Notes: generated by a model not told the origin, from the letters alone. Shown: positions 34,367 through 46,585, counted from the stretch's first letter. The stretch: DNA of 64,000 bases from Cryptomeria japonica (GCF_030272615.1 NC_081413.1:163651080-163715079), one strand, 5' to 3'. Made by a program: numbers and translations.

Positions 34367-35194
34367 TGTGTGGTTCGGTGATGCAAGATATTGCAAGTAC
34401 AAGTACCGTGTAGGTACAGGGTATCGTCTCCACTTGGCTTCACAGGTCTGAGCGTGCCTTATATTTTCTGATGGAAGTGGAGGAGATAGTAGTTGACCCT
34501 ATTTTATTTAGTTACACTCGTATGAGTGTCGTTAGTTGGTCTTCTTGTCAGTTTGTTCGACCTTCGTATTTTTGTCATTTGATCTTCTTATGATTCTTTG
34601 CTGTGATTTGCTTTGTTGTTTGTTTAGTGGTTTTAATTAATTAATTAAGTAAATTTATAGTATTATCTCATAGTTAAATTTATTATGCATTGAGATTATA
34701 AATTTAGTTAATTAAAAGAAATTATTAAATTAAGTTGCAAGCTGCATGATATTAGAAATATATTTTTATTAAAGTTTTTGTGGAAAAATAAATTAAATTA
34801 ATTGTATCTATTATTTCCTAGAATTATAAATAAATAAAAGAATAAATAAATAAATGAATAAAAGAATTAATTAGAATTAAAGTATTGTTTTAATTCTTTA
34901 TTTAGAAAATTAATTAATTTGCGTGAGAAAAGAAAAGAAAGAATAATGATTTTTAATTATTGCATGATAGCTTATCTTTTGTTATAAAATTAGAAAATAA
35001 AATAAAATTACTTGGATTCTAAATTTAGTTTTTTTGAGAAAAAGCTATTGAACCTAGAATTTTAGTTTAAATAGGGGAATAGGTCTTTATTTTAGTTACA
35101 CAGGAAACAGGTCAGGAATTTAGGTGAAGAAATTTATTGGAAGCTTATTGGAAGGATTAGGGCTCTTCTACAGATTTCTTCTAGGAAAGCTATA

Positions 35195-35292
35195 TCAGGT
35201 TGGATGATTTCTTAATTGTGGATGTTTAGAAAATAATTCTATTTCAGGTTGGATGATTTCTTAATTGTGGATGTTTAGAAAATAATTCTATT
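35195..35292. repeat. 49-bp direct tandem duplication
   Basis: Two perfect adjacent copies (35195-35243 and 35244-35292), each starting TCAGGTTGGATGATTTC. Confidence 0.9.
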
Positions 35293-35673
35293 TCTTCCAT
35301 TTTCTCTGATTGAGGTGTGTGTGTAAAATTATTGTCAAATACAAAACTTTTTTTTTGGTGAAGTCGAGTTTTGGTTGTAAAAATTCGTGCCTAATGTGTA
35401 TTTCTAGTTTATGGGAAGAATGTAATTTTGGGAAATTAGGAAAAATTATTATAGAAAATTTATCAAGGTTTTATGATGCATGGAGAATTGCAAGATTTGT
35501 AAGAAAGGGTATTTACTTGAGAAATTACCTTCTCTCGGATGATTTTGTTTTAAGTTTTGGCTATGGCAGTTTTGTTTATTAATGGAATCTCTGCGAAATG
35601 GCTTATTACCTTAAGAAAATTTAATTATACCTTATATTTATTTGGGTTAATTAAATCTTGGAAAATAATTTAA

Positions 35674-35674
<1 letters not shown>

Positions 35675-35730
<56 letters not shown>
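35675..35730. repeat. (TA)n microsatellite
   Basis: About 27 perfect TA units within insertion Y. Confidence 0.92.
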
Positions 35731-35732
<2 letters not shown>

Positions 35733-35869
35733 GAAGGATTAAAATGAAATTATTGGAAAAGTATTATTTTTATTGAAATTACTGTAAAAAGGTTTTATTG
35801 AAAAAATAAATATAATAATAATTAAAAAAAAAATTTAAAAAAAGAAATATTTCAAATGGTAGTTAGGTA

Positions 35870-35990
35870 GGGAGCTACCTATGGTAGCATCTAGTACCGG
35901 TGGTAGCGCTTGCTACCAATGGTAGCAATGCTACCAGACAGTAGCACCTGCTACCGTGCGATGAGATGGGCTACCATGCACGGTGGCAGG
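35870..35990. repeat. Cluster of GCTACC and GGTAGC inverted hexamers
   Basis: Within about 120 bp GCTACC occurs five times and GGTAGC three times, alternating so that many adjacent pairs can form short hairpins (for example TGGTAGCAATGCTACCA). It is GC-richer than its surroundings. It is non-coding and the role is not known; it may be a structured RNA or a protein-binding array within an LTR. Confidence 0.7.
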
Positions 35991-38937
35991 GGGGTTTAAT
36001 GTGCCTTTCTAAAATCGTGCAGTACAGTCTGAAAACAGTGTTTTCACTATTCATGCAGAGTTTTTTTTTTTTTACAAATTGTTATTTTATTAAATTGACT
36101 TTTTTAATATATATGTATATATATAATTATATAAGTTAATTTAATGAAGTTTGGTATTATTTTTATAATACTATCAAAATTAAATATTGAAGTGATAAAC
36201 ATATATTTTGTAATATAATAAAAAGTAAATTATATATAGGTAAACATTTAAATATATTATATGAATATAATTTAATCTATAGTTACAATTATATTTTATG
36301 AATATAATTAAATTATAGTTTGGGTGTTTCCAGATAAGCTTGTAAAGTCTAGATTTAGATTTATGCTTGAGATCTTTAGGAGATTAATTCATATGTGTTT
36401 GATTTAAATCTTTTTGGACAAATGACAAGATTGATTTATTTGTATTAAATAGTTGTATTTTTTTATTATTTGGAAAATCTTTATTTACAAATAATTTATG
36501 CTTTGGCTGTTTTAAAAATAAATTGCCTGTATTAGGATCTTGTGTAATTGGTGTTTTCAGTCAAGCTTAATTTCATTGGTATTCTGGTTGAATTGTCATT
36601 GTGTCCTATATTATTATTTCTCCTTGGTCAGGTGTTGTTGTATAACCTTATTGATGTGAGCCATTGTGTGTTTTGTCCAAATGGTCAATCTTGGGTTAGT
36701 GATGGTGTATCCTTCACCTGTGCTTTGTCAGGATTGGTTATGATTTCCTGTTTCACCATAGATTTCTCGTAGAGAGACATTTCTTGTTAGTGATCTATCA
36801 GAGAGAGTGGCTTTCGAGCGGGGGCCATGCCCAAAGTGGATGACAGGATAACCCGTCGAAAGTCAGTTAAAAAGTGATAACCTAATAATTGATTAGGGGG
36901 TGAGTAGAATAAATATTAATTAAGATAATGTACCTCGTGCATATGTGAGAGCTTGTATAGGGCTCATAATGTTACGAGAAGGCCTGGAATGGAAAACTTA
37001 CCACCTTGTCCTTACGAAGAGATTGGTAGGGTCTGCATGAGACTTAGTTGGAACTAGAGGCTCGAGAGAGGTTACCAGGAGAAACCCAGGATGGGGGCTG
37101 GGACCTATGGAGGCTATACCATGGTATCCACTGTAAGACATACGATGACACTCTCTCCTTAGAGTCACTTGTGTTTTGTGAGTTGAGTTACATGGATGTT
37201 TGCGGAGTCTTGTAGTCCTTTTGTACTTGTCTTACTTTGCTTGCTTGAGGGTTTTCTACTATCTCCGAGCATGGTGGGGTGGTTCCATTTTGGGATCACA
37301 TGGTCAGGTGGTAGTGCCACTTCCCATTGGATGATTTGGATTGTATCTTCAGGTGAGGAAAGGCTTCACTGGTGTTTCTTGGTTCATGGTTCTTGTACGA
37401 GCTTTTGTTCGAGATCATTGTTCAGTTGAGACCTTGTGGTCATTGTAACAAACTTTTATGTAATCTTGATATTGTAACTTGTAAATCTATGGCATTATTG
37501 GAAGCCATGTATTTATGGATATTGTAATAGCATGTCAGTGGAATGTATGTTATTTCAGTTGCTTTGATCTTATGTAAATTTTTTTATGGAAGTTGGATAC
37601 ATTAGAATACTTTCATTTCTTCATTATGGAATTTAGATGTATGTGTAGTTTTTAATTTAATCATTTAATTTATCTAGTTAAATCAACAATTGGATTAACT
37701 ATGGTGTTAATATAATCTATGAATTAATCTTCGTTGGTAACCCTTAGGAAATCATATGTTAGTCTTCCATTGTGTTATTAAATGTGCAATGGTTGTAGCT
37801 AATGCATTGTCTTTTAAAAAAAATTATTTCACCCTTTAGTTGCCTAGTTGTGTTGTTTTCCTTTAGGGTTCCTGGTAGGGCATTACATCTTGCTTCTGCA
37901 AAATTTAGCAATATGTCCTACTTTGTTGCATGCATAACAAGTGACATTGTTCTTTTGAATTGCCTTGTTGTAACCTTGATCATTTCTTAACCTACATTGA
38001 TTAGCCATATGTCCAAACTTTCCACATGCATGACATTTCAAATTCATTCTACAATATGTTGTCCTATGACCATACTTTTCACAATTGAAACACTGACTGA
38101 TACCAGAATTATTATTTTGATTGACTCTATTTCTGCATTGACTTTCCATATGACCAAACTTATTGCAAACAATGCATCTACCATTAAATTTATGTGCATT
38201 GGGTTGTCTTATTGGTAATCTCTAATTTTGGTTGTCTAGTGGATTCTCCTGATTTGTAGTACCGTAGCTTCCTCCATGCTCAAATCCAAGACCTCTATTA
38301 TCTCCATTGTCCCTTTGATTCTTCAATAACTCATCAATCTTTATAGAACTGGCTTTGAACTTGTCTTTGTATTCATTTGCAACATCCAGATCACTTCTTA
38401 GTACTATCATCATTCTTTCCAACTCTTTCTCATTGTTTTGAGATTGTACTAATTCAGTTCTCAATATATCATTCTCATGTGCCAACCTAATGCATTATTT
38501 AGATCTGCCTTTCAGAGATTTGGCAAGATTTTCTTCATTCTACTTTTAATCTTCAATCTCCTTGTACATCCTCATGGTTAGGGCTTGCATTTCATTCTTC
38601 ATGACACCATTTTCCTGACTCATTTTCTGACATAGTTCCTTTAAAGAATTCTTCTCTTCATCATCCTAATTTTGTAATTGATCACAAAATTATTTCCATT
38701 TGGCTTGTGCAGATGACAACTTCTCTTTCAAAGTAAGGATGAATTATTTTGTATATCTCAACTCATCTTTAGTAGAACTCAACTCATCTTGCAGCTTCAT
38801 GTTCTTCAATATTTCAGAATCATAGTCTTCAAGCGCTACTTCAAGTTCTTTCCTCAAACTCATCTTCATAGATTATGGATTCATGATCTTCCTTAAGCTA
38901 TTAGACTTATTCCAAGGCACTAGACTCTAATAGAAAT

Positions 38938-39872
38938 TGTTGGAATCCAAGAACACTGAGAGGGGGGGTGGGGGGTGAATCAGTTTTCTACCGGTAATTA
39001 AGAATTTAATTCCTTTAGATACTTTTCCAATCAACAATCGATAAGCATATAAACAAGATATAATGAAGAACAAAGCAACCACAAAGATCAACACCATAAC
39101 ACCCCAAATATATACGTGGAAAACCTCAAAGAGGAAAAACCAAGGTGGGATTTGTGACCCACAATATCTATTCACTGGCTAGTTGAATAAATATTCCATA
39201 AAAAGGGGGCCTGCACATGCAGGAAGGCACACTGCCTAGAGTGCACTGCTCATCAAAATGGAGCCTCACTAACTACAGATATAAAATACTAAATTATAAA
39301 CAAAATTCTAAACTCTGAGTGTGCATCTAATATGCTGGATGAGTTCTGGTTTAAGTATTGGCTGTACCGATTAACACTGTCTACTTCCTTACTAGTAATC
39401 TAATTCACTTTCCAATCCTCTTCACAAATAACGAAGACCAACTATAGATTATTATATTCACATTCTATTGATCAATATCTTGCTCAAGCAATTGCATAAA
39501 TCCTATCGCATCTCTCCCAAAATGACCTAACCAAACTAGCTTATATACCCTTACATACATAAACATGAATGCCTTATGTCAGCTTACAATCGTATTGAAA
39601 AAGATAAATACATGTTGGCCCAAAATCAAATATAAACATTAATCTTTATGATCATTCCCACTTTAACCTTTGTGAGATCAATCTCCCATGTCTACCTCCA
39701 AATACCAGTTCCTAGTTTGTCAGTTTCCCTTTCTTTCCACAATATTGGTTTCCTTAAATGTTGGATGTCAATCCTAGAATACTGGTGAGTACTGGATAAG
39801 TATCCAACACAAAATGATGTGTGTTTACATCAATGATAATACCATGATCCTAGATGAGTGCAATTGCCAACA
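38938..39872 (-). repeat. 5' LTR of element C
   Basis: TGTTGGAATCC to TTGCCAACA on the plus strand. It carries the G-run edge, in a partly duplicated form (two runs of G separated by T). The primer site next to it (38924-38935) has decayed: TTCTATTAGAGTC instead of TGGTATTAGAGCC. Confidence 0.87.
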
Positions 39873-39877
39873 CAAAA

Positions 39878-40153
39878 AGTGATTAATTTTGTCATGTGGT
39901 TGTCCTTATGCTCATGTACTTCTCTGCCCAAAAACTGACTTATCACTGCATTTAAGACTGATAGTACTACATTTTAGCATGTTATTTATAATAGAATCTT
40001 CCAAGGATTTTGAATACCTAGCTTATGGACCTTGCAATCTTCCATGTGGTGCCTCTATTACCATTCTATTGATGATTACAAGCTACTATAATCTTTCTAT
40101 GGTTATTTGGTTGTGACACTATGCTTTGTACTTGTTGTATGCTCACTATAATC
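39878..40153. other. Part of block X between elements C and D
   Basis: 276 bp of T-rich DNA without a gene. It continues 29710 when C is removed. Confidence 0.6.
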
Positions 40154-40727
40154 TATTGGCAAATGCACACTCCAATGAGAAATTGTAGGTGATTGAAGGT
40201 TTTGTCATTGATGGTAACCTTGCAATCATATGATACCAGCAAGACAATTATACCGACATCAACAACACCAAACTCTACACTGGCACATACAACACTGACA
40301 GTGAAAGAAAAGATACTGACACGTAGACCGACATGAATTTTGTTGATAATATATTTTGTAATTAATTGTAAAATCATTGTAAGCTGACATGGCGAGTTAT
40401 AATATGACTCATATATGTATGAGATCATTGTAGAACATTTTGTAATAAGGTGATAGGTGAAATAATGTAGACCTAATATGCAAATTTTAGGCTAAGGGTT
40501 TATGTATGCAACAGAGCTAAAACTGGTACTGGATCTGGCATAGCAGATGCTATTTTGAAGCAGTACAAGACATTGGATTATTATAATCCATTTTTGTAAG
40601 TCAGTGTGACTTCCTTTTGTAATTGAGTATTGAGCTCTAGGCACTTGGCCTTCCTGCATGTGCAAGCCCCTATTGTAGTAGTAATATTCCCTTATTGGCC
40701 AGTAAGTGAATATTGTGGGTCACAAAG
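40154..40727 (+). repeat. 5' LTR of element D, 3' end deleted
   Basis: Aligns with 44897-45471 of the 3' LTR, up to GTGGGTCACAAA. The rest (about 210 bp including the C-run and primer site) is gone. About 90 bp of unassigned sequence (40728-40815) lie before the ORF1 remnant. Confidence 0.85.
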
Positions 40728-40815
40728 CCTCTTCGGACCAAATTGTCAATAGTAAGGATACTATTGTGAGAAGCAATCCAAAAGAAAATGTTGACTTTAG
40801 GGATTAGGATCCTAT

Positions 40816-41017
40816 TCCAAACAATATGACTTGTTATGCTTGCAACAAAATTGGACATATTGCAAAAATTTGTAGAATTAAGGCATCACTGACAAATAAC
40901 AAAGGCCCTAGCTTGAAAGGTAAAGAAAAGGTTGATGAGGTAAAGAAAGAATTCTCAAAACAATGGATTAGAAAGTCAGATCAGAATGTTGATGTGAATA
41001 CTCCTCAACCAGCATAA
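40816..41017 (+). pseudogene. ORF1 remnant of element D
   Basis: Only the last knuckle, CYACNKIGHIAKIC, and the basic tail (NNKGPSLKGKEKVDEVKKE) to the stop at 41015 survive. The tail matches that of E almost residue for residue. The coiled coil and three other knuckles were deleted. Confidence 0.8.
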
Positions 41018-41357
41018 CAAAGTAACACTCCACCGACAGGAGACTCTTCATCTAATTGAAGGAAAATCCTTTGAGGGTTTAGCAACTAAATGAGAAACAT
41101 GCTACTATTCCCTCGATTGATGGTAAGAAGTTGAAATTACTTCTATATCGGTAGAAAAGCTAAGTCATTACTTAACCAACAAGCATTAAATGTGGTAGTT
41201 GGAGAAAATAACATTATAAAGCAAGTGTTTTGGCTCCATTTTTCATTCACCAAGCATTCAAACTTTCGAGAGCGTGAAAATTTCTGAGTGAAGGCACTCG
41301 TAGCAAAGCAATTCATTAAGCAATCATTCCTTAAGGGAGATAAATGTATTTATAACC
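41018..41357 (+). other. Spacer between ORF1 and ORF2 of element D
   Basis: 340 bp matching the spacer of E (51265-51606) on its minus strand. No gene seen. Confidence 0.6.
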
Positions 41358-44300
41358 ATGGCTTCTTCATCTACTCCTGAATTCATTGCAAACCCTACTA
41401 TTGTTGAAGTAGTTAAGCACCCTACACTCGTCTTCAAATTGGTTCCTAAAATTGCTAAGAAAGATGATGACATAGGTGGATTCTCCCAAATCCCTAAAGG
41501 AGTAGTTTATGCTGAAAACCCTAGAATGTATATACACTATCATATAGACGAATTGGGTGATGATGAAATCAAAAACATGTATAAATCTATAATTTGTGAT
41601 GAATCCAGAAATGTCAAAACTGAACACAAGATAATAGAAACCCTAGGTTTTACAGAAATACTTAGTATCCCAGATTTTTCTAAGGATATCATAAGAATTG
41701 TGCAAAGCAGGGTTCATGGTGAATTCTTTTGGTTGGACTCTATTTACAAAATAACTAAGGAAGTTGTCAAAGCTATAATAGGGTTACCTTCCATTGGTAA
41801 CAAACCTGACAAAACCAAGAGAGTCTCAAATGATGCAGTGATGGAACTAACCGGTGCAACATTTGACAAGAGATCACTAAGGGTAAATGATGTAACGGAT
41901 ATCAATGCCAAATTTATCAGTATGATCTTAGGCTATAAAACTACACATGCAAATAGGTTAAACTTAGTCTCTAGCCTATGCATTAAAAGTGCCTATGATA
42001 TGGTAAATGATAATGCAAGGATAGACATATGTGAATGGCTTAAAGATGAACTAGTTGATAATTTGGGAAAGATAAAGAAAGACAAAAAGGGAAAATTCAG
42101 ATTTGGAAACCTACTTGTTTGTCTGATGTTGTACATAACCAAATAAGTACCCGGTATTGGTATTAGAAATTTTGGTTTCGATATACCAATAGGCAAACAA
42201 TTGTTAGATTTACTGAACAACATGGGAGAGAATAGGGAAAAGAACTTAAATGAGTATTTTTAGGCATTGAAGGCCCGAATGAAAACTAGAGTTAGACTGT
42301 CACAAACAGTTGTGGACAAATATAAGGATGAAATCTGTTTTGTAATAAAGAAGGATGAAAATTGGATGGAGGTAGTTATTCCTAGAACCATCTAGGTAAC
42401 TGAAATGGGGTATGAAACTGATGACAACATAATAGAAACTTATGCAAAAGCCCTCCTAGAAGCTCCAAAGGAACCTGAAGAAATTTTTTTTGGTAGTGCT
42501 GAAATAATAGAAAACCAAATTCAATCAAGAAAAAGGGTTAAGAAGGTTGAGGTAACTGTTAGAAAAGGAACCCGTCAGGCACAAGCTATCAAGGAAGATG
42601 TATTAAAACAAACCAGTATTAAGGAGAGTGAACTGGAAGAACTCCAACTGGAAATTCATCTGTCACCGGTTGCAACTTCCTCTAAGAGTGACATACCAGC
42701 TAAATTCAAAAGAGTTGAAAGGAAGAGAAAAACTTCATCGGTACCCTCACCTTCTCCTAGAAAAATAAGACAGAAGCAACAAGCAGTGAGGCCCCCAGCA
42801 AAGAAACTGACTCCAAAGAAAAAGAAGACTCAACAAACTATTGCTCCCATTGCTAAACTTCTCAATGAAATAATAGAGTATGGAAAGTTGAAAAATATTA
42901 ACAAATTATATGACACACTATCGACTGATGAAAAGGAGAAAGTAGAGAATAGTGTAATCTTACACTTATATATTTACAAGAAATTTTTAATGCAAGTTGT
43001 TGATGAAATATTGACAAATCTGTCTAATAGACTAGAAGCTAGAAGGCTAGCTATTGTTGAGCTTGATAAGAAAATAAAGATTAAAAAACTACTTGCTGTA
43101 CATCATGTCAACTCACCTGATGAGATAGATCAATTGATCTTTGAGGCTAACTGGTCAGTTTTTCAAGTGCTCACCGACATGTAGCACTGATGGTAGGTAG
43201 AGTGAATGAGGTAACATAAGAAACAACTGATGCATGGGATATATTCCTTGTAGAGAAGGAGAAACAGGAAGAGTATAGAAGCTCTAAACCCATCAAGGTA
43301 TATCAAAAGGATAAGGGAAAAGGTAAGGTTGGTGGACCACCCAGTATAAAAGTAACAGACAACTTATCCCCACCGCCTTTAGATACTCCACCGGTAGTTA
43401 CTACTGACAATAAATCGACTACTGAGAGTATGGACACACCACATGTAGATACAAATCCTGATTCTGAGGTGTTATATATAATGAACATTGACACTCAAAA
43501 AGTCAATATTGTGGTGGATAAATAATCAACTGGAAAATCAGATGTGGCAACAGAGCCACCGGTAGAAAACATTACAGTAACCCCAGACACTGGAAAGGCA
43601 AAGACCACATATGTACATAATGATTCATCTACTGAGCCACCGACAACAGACAATACAGAAGAAAAACTGGTAGTGGACAACAATGAGAAATAGGCAGAGC
43701 AATAGGCTCCCTCACAGGAATAGGTTCATGCAGAGACAATGCCACTGGAAACAACTGAGAAACCCAAACCTTTGCTTAGAGAAATGCAAACACAAATTGA
43801 CCTACCAGAGGTCACTACAGGAAAAGAAGTTACTCACACCAGTGGAATACATATTGTTGGTTCTTCCATGGTAGAATTCAAACCAACAAATGTGACAAAA
43901 GTTCTATTGGATTCAATTAAGAAAACAACAGAGTGCAGTGCACAAGCATACAAAGCTATTGATGATACAATCCCAATTTTTAAAATGATAGCACCCAAGT
44001 GTAATGTGGATAATAAATATTCTTTAAATCAACTTGATACATTGTCCAAGTATATTACTGACAACATTGTGATAGTTGAACAAATAAATGAGGAAGCATT
44101 CAAAGAGAAAAATGAGAAAGAAAAACATAGATTCTTTGAAGAGGAAATAAAGAAGTGCATGAGACAATTTGACACTCTTTTACTGACACTATGTAAAACA
44201 TTAAAAGAATTTAAAAAGTTGTACAAAGATACATGTAAAACAAACTTTTTGATAGTAGATATAGACAAGAAGATCAGTATGGTACATGAAGAAATAAATA

Positions 44301-44652
44301 AATTAGCTGACAATTTCATTAATTCATCTGAACCATTATCAGTTTTTGAGTAGAAAATAATAGGTTTTGAGGAGGAGCTTCAGAAATTTGAAAAAGAGAA
44401 GGAAAGAATAAAAGGAAAGGCAAAAGATCTGAAATGGAGACTTATTCCAAAATTGGACTACCTCACCTCCTTGAGAAAAGAGATATCTGAGGTATTGGTT
44501 CAAGGATAGAAGACACTGAAACAACAAATGCAACACCTCACCGATACAATTCAGACGACAGAGGTCACAGTAAAGGATAGTGAACGGTTCACTGTGAGCC
44601 TGAATCTGGTATTAGCAGATCTTTTTTAGATTGTAACCAACCAGTTATAGGG
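41358..44652 (+). pseudogene. ORF2 of element D: conserved unknown protein, several stops
   Basis: The start ATG is at 41358 (MASSSTPEFIANPTI). The first 262 codons are open: a conserved globular domain with YIHYHIDELGDDEIKNMY, VHGEFFWLDSIYKITKEV, GLPSIGN, ATFDKRSLRVNDV, ILGYKTTHANRLN and FRFGNLLVCLML. After a stop at 42144 come the VDKYKDEICFVIKKDE block, a lysine- and proline-rich linker (42690-42840) and charged segments to 43180. A low-complexity Thr, Asp and Pro region follows (43300-43740), then a coiled-coil tail (43860-44650). No enzyme motif found. Role unknown; it occupies the position of the extra env-like ORF of some Sireviruses, but similarity to these is not shown. Confidence 0.72.
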
Positions 44653-44689
44653 ATGAAGCTGGAAACCACACTCAGTTAACACTTTGACA

Positions 44690-44896
44690 ACCTTTGTTAT
44701 TGATGCCAAAGGGAGAGTAGTGGTAATGAGAAAAATGATTAGCAGAAGACACCATCAGCTCAGGGGGAGCACAGATGATTTAGCACATAGTTTTTCGTAA
44801 GACAGTTTTTGGTAAGACAATTTTGGTAGATTCTTTTTGGATGACACTTTTTGGATTTTTCTCATGAGTGTTGGCATTAATGCCAAAGGGGGAGAT
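44690..44896 (+). other. Polypurine tract doublet of element D
   Basis: GATGCCAAAGGGAGAGTAG at about 44701-44720 and AATGCCAAAGGGGGAGAT at 44879-44896, the latter touching the 3' LTR. The second is preceded by the perfect palindrome TTGGCATTAATGCCAA (44871-44886). Confidence 0.75.
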
Positions 44897-45685
44897 TGTT
44901 GGAAAATGTACACTCCAATGAGAAATTGTAGGTGATTGAAGGTTTTGTCATTTATGGAAACCTTGCAATCATATGATATCGGCAAGACAATTATACTAGC
45001 ACCGGCAACGACAAACTCTACACTAGCACATAGAACACCAATAGTGAAAGAAAGGATACTAACACCCAGTTCGACAGGAATTTTGTTGATAATATATTTT
45101 TTAATTAATTTTAAAATCATTGTAAGCCGACATGGCAAGTTTGTAATATGACTCATATATGTATGAAACCATTGTAGAACATTTTTTAATAAGGTGATAG
45201 GCAAAATAATGCAGACCTAATATGTGAATTTTAGGTTAAGGGTTTATGTATGCAACAGAGCTAAAATGAGTACTGAATCTGACATAGAAGATGCTATTTT
45301 GAAGCAGTACGAGATATTGGATTATTATAATCCATTTTTGTAAGTCAGTGTGACTTCCTTTTGTAATTGACCAGTGAGCTCTAGGCACTTGGCCTTCCTG
45401 CATGTGCAGGCCCCTATTGTAGCAGTAATATTCCCTTATTGGCCAGTAAGTGAATATTGTGGGTCACAAATCCCACTGAGGTTTTTCCCACACCATTTTT
45501 CCTTGTTAAACTACTGTGTTATGGTGTGCTCTTCATGTGGTTATTGTTTTTCTTGTTTATTGCATTACTTTTGATTCACTGGTACACTGTATTGATATGC
45601 TTTACATGTTTTAATTCAAGTAAATTAATCAACCGGTAAGATACTGATTCCCCCCCCCCTCTTAGTATCTTTTGGAATCCTAATG
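44897..45685 (+). repeat. 3' LTR of element D
   Basis: TGTTGGAAAATG to GGAATCCTAATG (CA in related copies). It includes a CCTGCATGTGCAGG inverted repeat near 45399, the CCCACTGAGGTTTTTCCC module near 45470 and a run of ten C (45650-45659). Confidence 0.88.
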
Positions 45686-45690
45686 TAATC

Positions 45691-46542
45691 TTGATCTTTC
45701 CAATGCATTTAATTATTTATATATGTCCTTTTTCTATGATGAGGGATGCCTTATAGTAGCATAAACCTTTTATTCCTAACTTGTTTATGCACCAAGATAC
45801 ATGTCATGACATCTATATGATTTTTTTTTGGATTTCCATATACCTTTGCACCTTTTGACTAGTAACACTGAATGTACTCATATGCTCTTAGGTTTAGTGA
45901 CTTGTCATAACCATATTGGGATGCTCTTTTAGAGATTTGATGATTGCCATTGTTTAGTATTCATCTGTGAAGGGGTCCTTCTTTGCTGAATCATGAATGT
46001 TCTATAACACTGCCATATGCTCTTATTGTTTTCATTTTTTACTATCACATATGATTGATTAACATGAATCCATGACATTGATTTATATCTCCTTATGACT
46101 GCACTAATTTCATCTTCATGAGACTCTATCACTCATTGCACAAAAGCTAAAGAAACTTAACCATTCTGAGACCTCATTTGGGTTGTCTAGCCTTCTATCA
46201 TGTCAACATGTTTCCACTTAGACATAGACGTATCATTTACAATAGTGATCTTGAAGGTTCACTGTTATGAATTATGGGCCTCTGTTTACTGAAGATATGT
46301 TGTCATGTTAGCATGTTGGTCTCAACCCTTCTGGGAGCCTCATTTTACACCACATATTGAATGATAAATCATAATGTACTATTTGAAATTTGTATCTGCA
46401 CATGAAACAAACATGTTAGGTAAAAACATGGTATCTATTGTTATCTCATGCCACTCTCTGCATTGACCTAATATAGTACTGTGAGCATATTGGGAAGTGG
46501 CATGCATGTAGGAGTAAGATAAGCACCCTTGATCTCTAACAA

Positions 46543-46585
<43 letters not shown>

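Larger units (their letters stand above)
33865..37888 (-). mobile_element. Unidentified 4.0-kb insertion Y in ORF1 of element C
   Basis: It is bounded by cttg on both sides (33861-33864 and 37889-37892), where the ORF1 alignment with E and D is continuous. On the minus strand its outer end reads TGTAATGCCCTACC, a form common at the start of plant LTRs, and the other end reads GAGTTCAAACA. It may be a long solo LTR or a non-coding element. No protein domain is found. It contains two TA-rich microsatellites, a 49-bp tandem duplication and a GCTACC palindrome cluster. Confidence 0.5.
33736..38884 (-). pseudogene. ORF1 of element C, split by a 4.0-kb insertion
   Basis: The start is the ATG at 38884-38882. 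A long coiled coil follows (LRKELEVALEDYD and on), then SSIKIDELLKNQRDNGDN with RGLGF, then four evenly spaced knuckles: CIVCNKFGHMESQC, CFNCEKYGHRTTYC, CHACGKFGHMANQC and CYACNKVGHIAKFC. All four retain the CCHC ligands. The last ends at about 37893, and after the insertion (33865-37888) the basic tail (KGKQKV, KKWKRKFEDQ) continues to the stop at 33736. Several stops lie in the coiled-coil part. It probably binds RNA through the knuckles and multimerises through the coil. Confidence 0.75.
29711..39872 (-). mobile_element. Non-autonomous LTR element C, with two later insertions
   Basis: TSD caaaa at 29706-29710 and 39873-39877. The minus-strand order is LTR, degenerate primer site, ORF1, spacer, ORF2, polypurine tracts, LTR. 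No pol domain is present. Subtracting the solo LTR and the 4.0-kb insertion leaves about 5.5 kb. It is a distinct subfamily from D, E and G: its ORF2 has a shorter tail and its N-terminus begins MASGFAPASVDVD. Confidence 0.85.
40154..45685 (+). mobile_element. Non-autonomous LTR element D, with internal deletion
   Basis: TSD taatc at 40149-40153 and 45686-45690. The order is truncated 5' LTR, remnant of ORF1, ORF2, polypurine tracts, 3' LTR. A deletion removed the end of the 5' LTR, the primer site and most of ORF1. D is closely related to E (ORF2 alignable from end to end by eye) but in the opposite orientation. Confidence 0.88.

Noticed and set aside
34051-34451. Six overlapping ORFs rich in Ile and Tyr on both strands
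   Set aside because: They are translations of the TA-rich microsatellite; every frame is open because the repeat contains no stop in those phases.
40153-40428. Minus-strand ORF of 91 codons, and the similar 44755-45204
   Set aside because: Both lie in the two LTRs of element D and reflect LTR sequence, not a gene.
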